DNA of 64,000 bases, taken from the NCBI GenBank assembly GCA_934162535.1, contig CAKPJC010000002.1, positions 1 through 64,000 of the forward strand, written 5' to 3'. The translations under genes and the position numbers were made by a program. Shown in pieces: positions 8,034-16,677 of this stretch. The first letter of the stretch is position 1. Every line of letters starts with the position of its first letter. The notes under the pieces are model-generated. The model ran no database searches. It was given only the letters and a program-made list of their open reading frames with translations, and had not been told where the DNA came from. This DNA is from an uncultured Clostridia bacterium. Its GTDB lineage: Bacteria > Bacillota > Clostridia > TANB77 > CAG-508.

Positions 8034-9185
8034 CTAGTTCATATTATTTTTTAATTCAATTAGTGCTTTTGCTGAAACTATATAATCTTTTACAAAGTTT
8101 AACATATAGTTTGAAAATTTTGATGCTGGTCTATTCATATATAAGTCCTCAACAAGGCATATTCCAAACCCCTTGTTAAATAGCTCATTTATGTTTTTAC
8201 CTATTTTGAAAAAATTTTCTTTTCTTATTTTTAAGTATCTTCTTTTTGCATCTTCATGCCTTTCTGATAATTCTTTTATAAATTCTTCAAATGTATATTC
8301 TTTATATCTGTTCATTTTATACATTTGGCCTGCATATTCTAATCCATATATTGTTTGTAAATTAAAATTCTCTAATAATTTTGAAAACTCCTCTGGTTTA
8401 AAATAAAATATGTGACCTTGTAATTTGTTGTAGCTTCTCATTGTATCTAAATATCCTAATTTTATATTATGCATTATTCTTTCTGTATTAAACTCAAATG
8501 TTCCTCCAAGGTCTTCTGACGGATGTAATACTTTCACATATACATCTTTGCTTATTGATTTCTTACTAAAACCTACTCCTGCTATGTCTGCAATTATTAT
8601 ATTTTTATATCCTTTTTCAATTAGCATGTTTGATGGAATATTGTCATATAGTCCTCCATCGTAATATTCTTCTCCGTCTATTATTTGTGGTTTGAATATT
8701 GGAAAGCATGAACTTGATAATAAATAATTTACCATTTCTTCTTTTGGTATCTCATTTTTAAATTTTTCTAATGGTGTTCTGCTTTTTACTGAATATGTCA
8801 CAAGTCCAAAGTCTATGTCTGATTCATATATTTTATCAATGTCTATGTTTTCTTCAATCATTTCTTTTAATGGTGTATTATCAATCCCTTTTTGTTTAGT
8901 ATAGTCTGTAGCTAAATTAAATATATTTGATACATTAAATATGTTTTTTTCTGGGTTTACTCCTTCTATTTTCATTATATTGTCTATTCTTATGTTTTCA
9001 TACATCTTTTCCACTTTTTGAATATCATTTTGCAAAAATAATGCTCCATTTAATGCTCCTATTGATGCTCCTACTATTGCTTTTATATTTATTCCTAGTT
9101 CACATAGAGCCTTCCATACTCCTACTTGATATGCTCCTTTTGTTCCTCCCCCAGCTAATACTAGTCCATATTCTCTTTCGTCCAT
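8034..9185 (-). CDS. Patatin-like phospholipase
   Basis: The N-terminal patatin domain has the oxyanion loop GGGTKGAYQVG (near residue 12), the serine nucleophile in GASIG (GxSxG), and the partner aspartate in YYDGGLYDNIP (DGG), forming a Ser-Asp dyad. Family members hydrolyse lipid acyl esters in the cytoplasm or at the membrane. The last 130 residues are a charged helical tail with no recognised domain. The start is the ATG at 9185 (MDEREYG), because AAAGGAG lies 9 bases upstream; a start 14 codons earlier would place that site inside the coding region. It follows tsaC by 16 bases and should share its promoter. Confidence 0.88.
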   Translation of the reverse strand: MDEREYGLVLAGGGTKGAYQVGVWKALCELGINIKAIVGASIGALNGALFLQNDIQKVEKMYENIRIDNIMKIEGVNPEKNIFNVSNIFNLATDYTKQKGIDNTPLKEMIEENIDIDKIYESDIDFGLVTYSVKSRTPLEKFKNEIPKEEMVNYLLSSSCFPIFKPQIIDGEEYYDGGLYDNIPSNMLIEKGYKNIIIADIAGVGFSKKSISKDVYVKVLHPSEDLGGTFEFNTERIMHNIKLGYLDTMRSYNKLQGHIFYFKPEEFSKLLENFNLQTIYGLEYAGQMYKMNRYKEYTFEEFIKELSERHEDAKRRYLKIRKENFFKIGKNINELFNKGFGICLVEDLYMNRPASKFSNYMLNFVKDYIVSAKALIELKNNMN

Positions 9186-9201
9186 ATTTTTATTCTCCTT
9201 T

Positions 9202-10233
9202 TTATATTTCAATATAATTATATTCACACGCTCTTATTAGTCTATTCATTATCGCTAGACCTAGTCCTTGCTTTTCTACTCCTTCTATTATGACTATGTC
9301 TGGGTCAAATTTGTCTACGTTTCTTAATATTGTGAATATGTTTTTTGATATTTCTTCTAGGCTTTCTCCCATATCCATGGTTTTTATTTTTTCTATTTTT
9401 GACAAGTTTTCTGTTTTTGTTAATATTATTGGATTTTTATATTCTCTCGCTATTTCTTTTGCTTTTTCTATAAAGTTATTCTCTTTTTTGCTATATACCA
9501 GTATGCATTTTGCAGTTGGTGCATAATGACGATATTTCATTCCTGGTGATAATATTGGTTGTCCTTGTTTCGTTTGATGTAATATGTGGTTATCTATCTC
9601 AACTTTTCCTACAACATTTTTTATTTGTTCTGCTGTTATTTTTCCTGGTCTTAATATATGTGGTACACCATCAATTACTCTTACTACTGTTGATTCTAAT
9701 CCTATTTCTGTTTCTCCACCATCTATTATATAATCAACTTTGTCTTTTAGCTCATCATATATGTCTTCTATTTTTGTCCCACTTGGTCTACCTGATATGT
9801 TTGCACTTGGAGCTGCTATTGGCACTTCAGCATAGTCTATTAGCTTTTGTGCTATTTCTCCACTTGGCATTCTTATTCCAACTGTTTCTAATCCTCCAGA
9901 TACTATGCTTGGCACTATGTCCGTTTTTGGTAATATTATTGTGAATGGCCCTGGCCAAAATTCTTTTATTAGTTTCTCCTCTATTTCATTTATTTCTTTG
10001 GCTATTTGTGACAACATTTCAAATTTTGATATGTGTAGTATTAATGGATTGTCTGGCTTCCTCCCTTTTGCTTCATATATTTTTTTTATTGCTTTTTCTT
10101 CCAGTCCATTTGCTCCTAATCCATATACTGTTTCTGTTGGAAATAGTACTAGTCCACCTCTTTTTATTGTTTCTCCTGCTTCTTTTATTTTTTCGTATTT
10201 TTTTTCTTTTCTTAAATCTAAATATTTTTCCAT
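9202..10233 (-). CDS. tsaC: L-threonylcarbamoyladenylate synthase (TsaC/Sua5 type)
   Basis: The enzyme makes threonylcarbamoyl-AMP from threonine, bicarbonate and ATP for t6A tRNA modification. The YrdC domain fills residues about 10-200 with FPTETVYGLGANG, KGRKPDNPLILH, APSANISGRPSGT and ESTVV. The C-terminal Sua5 domain (about 235-343), joined by a linker with SPGMKYRHYAPTAK, makes it the long Sua5 form found in many Firmicutes (YwlC) rather than short TsaC. All 343 residues fit. It has its own promoter at 10257-10285 and precedes the patatin gene. With tsaB at 4.3 kb, two of the four t6A genes are in the window. Confidence 0.94.
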   Translation of the reverse strand: MEKYLDLRKEKKYEKIKEAGETIKRGGLVLFPTETVYGLGANGLEEKAIKKIYEAKGRKPDNPLILHISKFEMLSQIAKEINEIEEKLIKEFWPGPFTIILPKTDIVPSIVSGGLETVGIRMPSGEIAQKLIDYAEVPIAAPSANISGRPSGTKIEDIYDELKDKVDYIIDGGETEIGLESTVVRVIDGVPHILRPGKITAEQIKNVVGKVEIDNHILHQTKQGQPILSPGMKYRHYAPTAKCILVYSKKENNFIEKAKEIAREYKNPIILTKTENLSKIEKIKTMDMGESLEEISKNIFTILRNVDKFDPDIVIIEGVEKQGLGLAIMNRLIRACEYNYIEI

Positions 10234-10256
10234 GTTTTCCCTTCTTTACGTATTAT

Positions 10257-10285
10257 ATTATATTACATTTTCGGAATTTTTTCAA
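10257..10285 (-). promoter_or_regulatory. Promoter of tsaC-patatin
   Basis: TTGAAA (10280-10285) and TATAAT (10257-10262) have a 17-base spacer on the minus strand, 23 bases before the tsaC ATG. Confidence 0.65.
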
Positions 10286-10327
10286 GAGATGTTACAATAC
10301 TCTCAGCCTTTAGTCTTCTCTCTTAAT

Positions 10328-11299
10328 TTAAGCATCGTCGGCCCATTCTAAATATACATCATATGACCACCAATTATCACCTCCATCATTCCAATGGTAT
10401 GGCATTGAAATAACAAATGATGCTCTCGGATATGAAATACATTTTACAAAATATACACCTGTTGATAAATAGTCAAATGTTACTTCTCCATTGCTATCTG
10501 ATATTTGTGTTGTTCCCCCTGGCATATAATCAATCATTTCTTTAAATACATCTTCATTAGGGTCTTTGAACGAGTATGAATAAAAATACGATCCATCATT
10601 CTCAATTTTTTTTATTTTATTTCCAAATTTTGACTGGATATCATCATTTAGAACAAATTCGTTAGTTATCTCATCGTATTTTCCAATAGGAACTATTTGA
10701 TATTTAGCATCTGAATTTTTAAATTTTACTTTTATTGCACATTTTTTATTATTATCATATGAAGTAGAATCATTGCTATACTGTATCATGTTCCATACAC
10801 TTCTTGTCGATGGTAACTCAGCAATTTTGCTAACCTCTATTTCAAGTTTATTTTTGTCACTATTTTCTATTTTAAAATCATATTCTCCTGTTGGTAAATG
10901 ATAACCATATGGGACTTTTATAAGTTTACATATGTATTCGCCTTCCATTAATTTTTCTTTTATACTTTTTTCTGTTATGCTTTTTTCTCTACTTATTTCC
11001 TTAATCATTGTACCATCTTTATAAATAACAAGTGAAAATCCTCCAACAGGAATTATTTCTTTTGTCTTAGAATTTATAAATGTTATTGTTAGATAATTTC
11101 CAATGTTTTCAACTACCTCGTCAATTCTTGATAAATCCTTTGCATAATTTTCCTGTATCTGTGCTATCTGTTGTTCTTGAATTTGCATTTTATTCATATT
11201 TGATATATATAATCCTTCTAATATAAATAAAAAAAATAGACATGCCATTAAAACAAACAATGTTATTGACCCTTTTTCATTCTTGTTATTCCTTTCCAT
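10328..11299 (-). CDS. Pilin-like surface protein with SpaA/Cna-B-type folds
   Basis: The start MERNNKNEKGSITLFVLMACLFFLFI resembles a prepilin or TadE-like leader: a short basic part, a Gly-Ser junction and one transmembrane helix (about residues 12-33). The first extracellular block (near 68-155) reads NYLTITFINSKTKEIIPVGGFSLVIYKDG and GEYICKLIKVPYGYHLP, like a Cna-B/SpaA domain. The end GEVTFDYLSTGVYFVKCISYPRASFVISMPYHW and YDVYLEW resembles the N-terminal domain of sortase-assembled pilins. There is no LPxTG motif or C-terminal anchor. The start is the ATG at 11299, 7 bases after GGGAGG. No sortase or prepilin peptidase is in the window, so assembly is unknown. Confidence 0.6.
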   Translation of the reverse strand: MERNNKNEKGSITLFVLMACLFFLFILEGLYISNMNKMQIQEQQIAQIQENYAKDLSRIDEVVENIGNYLTITFINSKTKEIIPVGGFSLVIYKDGTMIKEISREKSITEKSIKEKLMEGEYICKLIKVPYGYHLPTGEYDFKIENSDKNKLEIEVSKIAELPSTRSVWNMIQYSNDSTSYDNNKKCAIKVKFKNSDAKYQIVPIGKYDEITNEFVLNDDIQSKFGNKIKKIENDGSYFYSYSFKDPNEDVFKEMIDYMPGGTTQISDSNGEVTFDYLSTGVYFVKCISYPRASFVISMPYHWNDGGDNWWSYDVYLEWADDA

Positions 11300-11329
11300 T
11301 ATTTTTCCTCCCTTTTTTATTCTAAGTCT

Positions 11330-11358
11330 ATTATACAAAAAATCTTTTTTTCTTTCAA
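11330..11358 (-). promoter_or_regulatory. Promoter of the pilin-like gene
   Basis: TTGAAA (11353-11358) and TATAAT (11330-11335) with a 17-base spacer, 30 bases before the start codon. Confidence 0.65.
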
Positions 11359-11387
11359 TCTTATTTTAAAACTTATTCGTTTTTTCT

Positions 11388-11430
11388 AAAAAAAATAATA
11401 TCTAGTCTCTTGAACTAAATATTATTTTTT
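11388..11430. terminator. A/T-rich bidirectional terminator hairpin
   Basis: AATAATAT and TAGTTC-type arms flank a short loop, with A runs on one side and T runs on the other, downstream of the Trp-heptad gene on the minus strand. It is symmetrical enough to work in either direction. Confidence 0.5.
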
Positions 11431-11460
11431 GTGTATTATTTATTTTTTGTTTTTATCATT

Positions 11461-11829
11461 TTACATTCCTAATGCCCTTTTCATTTTGTCAACATTTGGG
11501 TCTCCTAGTTTTGCTGAAATAGAGAGGTCAAATCTTATAAACATGTCTATTACTTCCAAATGGTCTTTTTTCCTATCTGCCTCATATTGTTTCCACCTTT
11601 GAGTATTTTCCCTCCATAGTTTTCTATTTTCTTCCCAACGTTTGTCATTTTCTTCCCAACGTCTTAGGTTTTCTTGCCAGTGTTCATTCTCTATTTCCCT
11701 ACTCTTTTGTATTTCTTCCTTATTTGCTTTTATCTCAGCTCGTATCTCAGCAAACTCCTTTGCCACTTGCACTTGAAATTCATTCAATGTTTGCAATATC
11801 TGTACTAATAATTTGTTATTATCTTCCAT
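11461..11829 (-). CDS. Small coiled-coil protein with Trp-containing heptads, unknown function
   Basis: This 122-residue protein is highly charged and almost wholly helical. Its centre (about residues 49-83) holds five consecutive seven-residue units of the form (R/H/L)W(E/Q/R/K)(E/Q)N/Y-x-x, giving a tryptophan every seven residues. The N-terminal half is a normal coiled coil (ILQTLNEFQVQVAKEFAEIRAEIKANKEEI). The C-terminus, IDMFIRFDLSISAKLGDPNVDKMKRALGM, is different and may be a small folded or membrane-binding part. It has a good AGGAGG site before the ATG at 11829 and its own terminator. I do not recognise it as a named family. Confidence 0.75.
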   Translation of the reverse strand: MEDNNKLLVQILQTLNEFQVQVAKEFAEIRAEIKANKEEIQKSREIENEHWQENLRRWEENDKRWEENRKLWRENTQRWKQYEADRKKDHLEVIDMFIRFDLSISAKLGDPNVDKMKRALGM

Positions 11830-11960
11830 ACATTTCCTCCTTAATATCTTTGATTTAATTTAGTTTGATTTGATTTCATAAGATTTAATACTTTTAAATT
11901 TAGAATTAAATTCTCAATTGAAATAATGTAATAAATAATACACTAATTGATTATGTGCAT

Positions 11961-11990
11961 AAAAAGAAGCACATATATAAAATGTGCCTC
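11961..11990 (-). terminator. Intrinsic terminator of DUF1653-ileS
   Basis: On the minus strand GAGGCACAT (11990-11982) pairs with ATGTGCTTC (11974-11966), with one G-T pair, and is followed by five T (11965-11961). It lies 40 bases after the ileS stop. Confidence 0.75.
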
Positions 11991-12029
11991 TATTATACAC
12001 TCTAAATTATGGACTTGTCAAGTTCAATT

Positions 12030-15000
12030 TTATCTTTTTACCTCAACATCAAGCATCAATTTTTCTCCATTTATACTAACCTCAGTGTATGCAGTTCTTT
12101 TTTCATTATAAAAAATATTTTCTGTAAGTGTTTCTTTCTTTATTTCTGCTTCTGACTTTTTCATAATTGATTCTAGCATACTATTCTCTGCTACATATAA
12201 ATTAATTTTATCAAGTACTTCAAATCCTTTGTCTTTTCTCATGTTTTGAATTTTAGATAATATTTCTCTTATATATCCTTCTTCTTTTAATTCAGGTGTT
12301 ATTGTTGTATCTAATACAACTCCTATTTCTCCTTCTCCTGAAAATGCATATCCATCTTTACCTTGCATTGTAACAAGTAAATTTTCAGATGTTAGCTCAA
12401 TTTGTGTTCCTTCTATATCAATGTATTCTACTCCACCATTTTTAACTTTATTTGCTAAATCCATTTGATTTAATTTAGATATAGCTTCTTTTATTTTTGG
12501 TATTAATTTTCCATATTCTTTTCCTAGAACAGGTAAATTAGGTTTTATTTCAAAATGTACATATTCTGACATATTTGCTCCAAGTTCAACTTTTTTTACA
12601 TTAAGCTCTTCTTTTACAATGTTTCCATAATATTCTGGTAAAGTATTAACTGATATTAACATCTTAGAAAGTGGCTGTCTATTTTTTACATTTGACGTAT
12701 TTCTTGCACTTCTTCCTAGTTTTACTATAGTATATGCTAAGTCCATTTCTTTTTCTAATTTTGTGTCAACTTCTTTTTTATTATACTCTGGCCATGAACA
12801 TAGATGTATACTTTCAGGTTGTTTATTATCTAACCCATATACAAGATTTTGATATATCTCATCTGTCATAAATGGTACAAATGGTGCTGATATTTTACAT
12901 AAGTTTACTAGTACTTTATATAATGTTGTATATGCACCAATTTTATCATCTGTCAATTTTTCTCCCCAGAATCTCTCTCTGTTTGTACGAACATACCAGT
13001 TTGACAATTCATCTGTGAAGTTTTGGATTTGAATTGCTGATGATGTTATATCATATTTTTCTAGTTTTTCATCTACTTCTTTTATTAGTGTGTTCATTTT
13101 TGATAATATCCATTTATCCATAATATTGTCTGATTTGAAATCACTATACTTGTTTGGATTAAATTTGTCTATCTCGGCATATAGAACATAGAATGAATAT
13201 ACATTCCATAATGTACTTAAAAAACCTCTTTGCGTTTCTTGAACATTGTTTAGTCCAAGTCTTGTTGGAAGCCATGGTGCTGAACATGTGTAAAAATGCC
13301 ATCTTGTTGCATCTGCACCAACTGAGTTTAATAATACCATTGGATCTACACCGTTTTTCTTTGATTTAGACATTTTTTGTCCTTTTTCATCTAGTACATG
13401 ACCTAATACTATACAGTTTTCATATGGTGTTTTTCCAAATATACATGTTGATATTGCAAGTAATGTATAGAACCATCCTCTTGTTTGATCTATCGCTTCT
13501 GAGATGAATTGTGCTGGAAAATGTTTTTCAAATTCTTCTTTATTTTCAAATGGGTAATGTAATTGAGCAAATGGCATTGAACCTGAGTCAAACCAGCAGT
13601 CTATTACTTCTTTGAATCTTGTCATTTTTTTGCCACATTCTGGACATTTTAAGTGTACATTGTCTATATATGGTTTATGTAATTCAATTTCATCTGGACA
13701 ATCTATTGCTTTTTCTTTTAGTTCTGCTATTGAACCTATACATTCTTCATGTCCACATTCACATTTCCATATTGGTAATGGTGTTCCCCAGTATCTGTCT
13801 CTTGATATTCCCCAGTCTATAACATTTTCAAGGAATTTTCCAAATCTTCCTGTTCTTATTGTATCAGGATACCAATGAATTGTATTGTTATTTGCTACAA
13901 GTTCATCTCTTAGTTTTGTCATTGCAACAAACCAGCTTTCTTTTGGATAATAAAGAAGTGGTGTGTCACATCTCCAACAGTGTGGGTATGAGTGTAAATG
14001 TTTTTCTTTAGAGAATAGTTTTCCTTGTTCAGCTAACCATTTACAAATATCTTCATTACAGTCTCTTACAAATCTTCCTGCCCATGGTTCAACTTCTTGT
14101 ACAAATTTTCCTGTTTTATCTACTAAGTTTACAAATGCAATTCCATTTTGTTTTGATACTAAGCTATCATCTTCACCATATGCTGGTGCTATGTGTACAA
14201 TTCCTGTTCCATCTTCTATTGTTACATAATCTCCATGTATTACTTCAAAGGCTTTTCCTTCTACTTTTGCAAATGGCATTAGTTGTTCATATTTTGTTCC
14301 TAATAGCTCTATTCCTTTGAATTCTTTTACTATTTCATATGGTGTTTCTCTTAAAACACTTTCTAGTAAGTCTTTGGCTAATATGTAATTTTCGTATTTT
14401 GGTTCATCATCTGTTCCAATATTAGCTTTTACTTCAACATATGTAAATGTTTTATTTACACATAATGCTAAATTTGATGGCAATGTCCATGGTGTTGTTG
14501 TCCATGCCAATATGTATTTATCTTCTCCAACTACTTTGAATTTAGCAATACATGTTAAGTCTTTCACATCTTTATATCCTTGTGCTACCTCATGTGATGA
14601 TAATGCTGTTCCACATCTTGGACAATATGGCATTACTTTGTGTCCTTCATATAGTAAGCCTTTTTTCCACATTTCTGATATTCCCCACCATACTGATTCT
14701 ATATAATCATTATGATATGTTACATATGGATGTTCCATATCTACCCAATAACCTACTTTGTTTGTCATTTCTTCCCATTTGTGTACATATGTAAATACAC
14801 TGTCTTTACATTCTTTTACAAAGTTTTCTACGCCATATGCTTCAATTTGTTGCTTTCCTGATATTCCTAATTTTTTCTCTATCTCTAGTTCAACAGGTAG
14901 TCCTTGTGTATCCCATCCTGCTTTTCTGTCAACATGATAGCCTTTCATTACTTTATATCTTGGTATTATGTCTTTCATTACTCTTGTTTCAACATGTCCT

Positions 15001-15167
15001 ATATGTGGCATACCATTTGCTGTTGGTGGCCCATCATAAAATGTGAAATATCTTTTTCCTTTGTTCATATCAAAGTTCTTTTTTATGATGTTTTTCTTTT
15101 TCCACATCTCCATAACTTCATTTTCCATTCCGACAAATCCATTTTTTAATTCAACTTTTTTGTACAT
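12030..15167 (-). CDS. ileS: Isoleucyl-tRNA synthetase
   Basis: This class I synthetase charges tRNA-Ile. The HIGH motif is PHIGHV at residues 54-59 within FYDGPPTANGMPHIGHV, and KMSKS (GQKMSKSKKNG) is near residue 600. Editing-domain and anticodon-binding regions lie between and after, and several CxxC pairs (CPRCG, CWRCD, CPECG) probably bind zinc. At 1045 residues, with RKAGWDTQGLPVELEIEKKLG, it looks like the long eukaryotic-like type (IleS2) and not the ~920-residue type; IleS2 enzymes are known for mupirocin tolerance, but that is family knowledge, not shown here. It sits 14 bases after the DUF1653 gene under a T-box leader. Confidence 0.97.
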   Translation of the reverse strand: MYKKVELKNGFVGMENEVMEMWKKKNIIKKNFDMNKGKRYFTFYDGPPTANGMPHIGHVETRVMKDIIPRYKVMKGYHVDRKAGWDTQGLPVELEIEKKLGISGKQQIEAYGVENFVKECKDSVFTYVHKWEEMTNKVGYWVDMEHPYVTYHNDYIESVWWGISEMWKKGLLYEGHKVMPYCPRCGTALSSHEVAQGYKDVKDLTCIAKFKVVGEDKYILAWTTTPWTLPSNLALCVNKTFTYVEVKANIGTDDEPKYENYILAKDLLESVLRETPYEIVKEFKGIELLGTKYEQLMPFAKVEGKAFEVIHGDYVTIEDGTGIVHIAPAYGEDDSLVSKQNGIAFVNLVDKTGKFVQEVEPWAGRFVRDCNEDICKWLAEQGKLFSKEKHLHSYPHCWRCDTPLLYYPKESWFVAMTKLRDELVANNNTIHWYPDTIRTGRFGKFLENVIDWGISRDRYWGTPLPIWKCECGHEECIGSIAELKEKAIDCPDEIELHKPYIDNVHLKCPECGKKMTRFKEVIDCWFDSGSMPFAQLHYPFENKEEFEKHFPAQFISEAIDQTRGWFYTLLAISTCIFGKTPYENCIVLGHVLDEKGQKMSKSKKNGVDPMVLLNSVGADATRWHFYTCSAPWLPTRLGLNNVQETQRGFLSTLWNVYSFYVLYAEIDKFNPNKYSDFKSDNIMDKWILSKMNTLIKEVDEKLEKYDITSSAIQIQNFTDELSNWYVRTNRERFWGEKLTDDKIGAYTTLYKVLVNLCKISAPFVPFMTDEIYQNLVYGLDNKQPESIHLCSWPEYNKKEVDTKLEKEMDLAYTIVKLGRSARNTSNVKNRQPLSKMLISVNTLPEYYGNIVKEELNVKKVELGANMSEYVHFEIKPNLPVLGKEYGKLIPKIKEAISKLNQMDLANKVKNGGVEYIDIEGTQIELTSENLLVTMQGKDGYAFSGEGEIGVVLDTTITPELKEEGYIREILSKIQNMRKDKGFEVLDKINLYVAENSMLESIMKKSEAEIKKETLTENIFYNEKRTAYTEVSINGEKLMLDVEVKR

Positions 15168-15181
15168 ATTTTTTTCCTCCT

Positions 15182-15433
15182 TTATTTATTATTTTTTACA
15201 CTTTTTATGTCTTGTAGCTCAAATCTATATTTTTGCTTAATATTGGGATATTTATTATGATCAACTTCTGATAAAAACATTTCTTTTTGTCTTACCCATA
15301 AACCACAATCTTCATATAGTTTTCTATAAATAACCATTTCTTCTTGTGTTTCAGAGTCTTTTGCAATGTCTTCTACTAAATAATAGTCTCCTTTGAAATG
15401 TTTATATATTCCTTTTATTTTTATTTCTCTCAT
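15182..15433 (-). CDS. DUF1653 family small protein
   Basis: The 83-residue protein begins MREIKIKGIYKHFKGDYYLVEDIAKDSET and contains VIYRKLYEDCGLWVRQKEMFLSEVD. This matches the DUF1653 pattern of KGIYxHFKGxxYxVxxxAxxSET, then VxYxxLY, then WVRPxxMF. The fold is small and beta-rich; no biochemical role is established. It is the first gene after the T-box leader and comes directly before ileS, so its expression follows isoleucyl-tRNA charging even though it is not a synthetase. The start has AGGAGG six bases upstream. Confidence 0.88.
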   Translation of the reverse strand: MREIKIKGIYKHFKGDYYLVEDIAKDSETQEEMVIYRKLYEDCGLWVRQKEMFLSEVDHNKYPNIKQKYRFELQDIKSVKNNK

Positions 15434-15459
15434 AATTTTCCTCCTTTTTCTATATATGC

Positions 15460-15498
15460 AAAAAGTCCTAATATGTTAATTTCTTAACATATTAGGAC
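15460..15498 (-). terminator. T-box terminator hairpin
   Basis: A 15-base perfect stem (15465-15479 with 15484-15498), a four-base loop and a T run on the minus strand end the leader. It overlaps the T-box antiterminator region, as expected for transcription attenuation. Confidence 0.85.
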
Positions 15499-15690
15499 GA
15501 AATTCTTTTCCGCGATACCACCTATATTAATATTCTTTTTGAATATTCTCTCATTAATCTTTAACGTAGATTTACGGCAAAACTTATTTTAAACAATAAT
15601 TTCAGTTTTGCAACTAACATAGGTGATAACAAATAATTTTTACTTTCAAACTCTCACCATTTTGTTTGATTCTCTGTTAAGATATTTTAT
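15460..15690 (-). promoter_or_regulatory. T-box riboswitch leader of DUF1653-ileS, probably tRNA-Ile responsive
   Basis: On the minus strand the T-box core AGGTGGTATCGCGG is at 15523-15510, close to the consensus AGGGTGGTACCGCG, and is followed by the terminator. Upstream, AGAGAATC and GGTGAGAG...ATCACC look like the Stem I base and specifier region. An ATC (isoleucine) occurs in TTATCACC near 15635-15628 and could be the specifier, but I did not fold Stem I. The downstream gene ileS supports isoleucine specificity. Confidence 0.88.
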
Positions 15691-15730
15691 TATTTGTGTT
15701 GTCCTTGTTCTAGTTTTTTTTATATTATTG

Positions 15731-16003
15731 TTATGTATTTTCTTTTTCTGCTACTGGGTAAACACTTACTTGTTTTTTGTCTCTACCTTTTCTTTCAAAT
15801 TTTACTTTTCCATCTACTAATGCAAATAGTGTATCATCACTACCTTTTCCAACATTAGTTCCTGGATGTACGTTTGTTCCTCTTTGTCTTACTAGGATGT
15901 TTCCTGCTAAAACAAATTGCCCGTCAGCTCTTTTGACACCAAGTCTTTTAGATTCACTGTCACGTCCGTTCTTAATACTACCTTGACCTTTCTTATGTGC
16001 CAT
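15731..16003 (-). CDS. rpmA: 50S ribosomal protein L27 (bL27), without N-terminal extension
   Basis: bL27 sits near the peptidyl transferase centre. The sequence KKGQGSIKNGRDSESKRLGVKRADGQFVLAGNILVRQRG is unmistakable and 90 residues is the normal length. In many Firmicutes the protein begins with a nine-residue extension cut off by the cysteine protease Prp (YsxB). Here translation starts directly at MAHKKG, 9 bases after a GGAG site, and no prp gene lies between rplU and rpmA (55 bases only). The two absences agree with each other. Confidence 0.97.
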   Translation of the reverse strand: MAHKKGQGSIKNGRDSESKRLGVKRADGQFVLAGNILVRQRGTNVHPGTNVGKGSDDTLFALVDGKVKFERKGRDKKQVSVYPVAEKENT

Positions 16004-16058
16004 GCTTTCTCACTCCTTTCGGTTATTAGCGTTTTACTAATTTATATATTCTCATTAA

Positions 16059-16412
16059 TTAAGCTTCTACTTTTTCAGCTTTTTCTGCCTTTTTTGCAGC
16101 TGGTTTTTTTATTGCTGTAATTTCAACTTTAGTGTATGGTTGTCTGTGTCCTTGTTTTGTTCTTTCATTTTTCTTAGCTTTCATTTTGAAAACTATGATT
16201 TTTTTACCTTTACCATGTGAAACTACTTTACCTTCTACTTTAATACCTTTTACATAAGGATTTCCTACTTGTACTTTTCCGTCTTCTGACACTAGAATTA
16301 CTTTGTCAAATGTTACTTTTTTTCCTTCTTCAGCTTCTAGTTTTTCAAAAAATACTACATCTCCTTGTGCTACTTTGTATTGTTTTCCACAACTTTCAAT
16401 TATTGCGTACAT
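16059..16412 (-). CDS. rplU: 50S ribosomal protein L21 (bL21)
   Basis: The protein begins MYAIIESCGKQYKVAQGD and ends its conserved part with KKNERTKQGHRQPYTKVEI, the bL21 signature that binds 23S rRNA. After this comes a Lys/Ala/Glu-rich tail (AIKKPAAKKAEKAEKVEA) that is longer than in Bacillus, giving 117 residues. It is the first gene of rplU-rpmA and is preceded by a leader RNA typical of this operon and a TTGACA promoter. Confidence 0.97.
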   Translation of the reverse strand: MYAIIESCGKQYKVAQGDVVFFEKLEAEEGKKVTFDKVILVSEDGKVQVGNPYVKGIKVEGKVVSHGKGKKIIVFKMKAKKNERTKQGHRQPYTKVEITAIKKPAAKKAEKAEKVEA

Positions 16413-16517
16413 TTAAAATGCACCTCCCTTATATGTATACTCGCTAATCCTTAAATAAAGGTAGTTTTGTTTTTCAAAAACTTTTAGGTACCTTGACTAA
16501 GCGGATTACAGTTATTT
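16413..16517 (-). promoter_or_regulatory. L21 leader RNA
   Basis: The leader upstream of rplU contains TAATCCGCT and, about 60 bases later, GGATTAGCGAG, which pair to close a stem around GTCAAGGTACC and a short A-rich hairpin. Position, size and these elements match the L21 leader family of Firmicutes, which is thought to bind L21 for autogenous control. GGGAGGTG is placed just before the ATG. Confidence 0.65.
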
Positions 16518-16546
16518 ATTTTAACATATTTATGTAGCATTGTCAA
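16518..16546 (-). promoter_or_regulatory. Promoter of rplU-rpmA
   Basis: Perfect TTGACA (16541-16546) and TAAAAT (16518-16523) with a 17-base spacer on the minus strand. Confidence 0.8.
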
Positions 16547-16677
16547 TTGTTAAATGGTAATTTGTTGAGTTTTTTTCTTTTAGATTTCCAAAGTTTTATC
16601 ACAGGTTTTACTTTTCTTCAATATTATGTAAATTTTTTATTGTGAATATTTTTTATTTTTTTGTAAATATTACTAAT

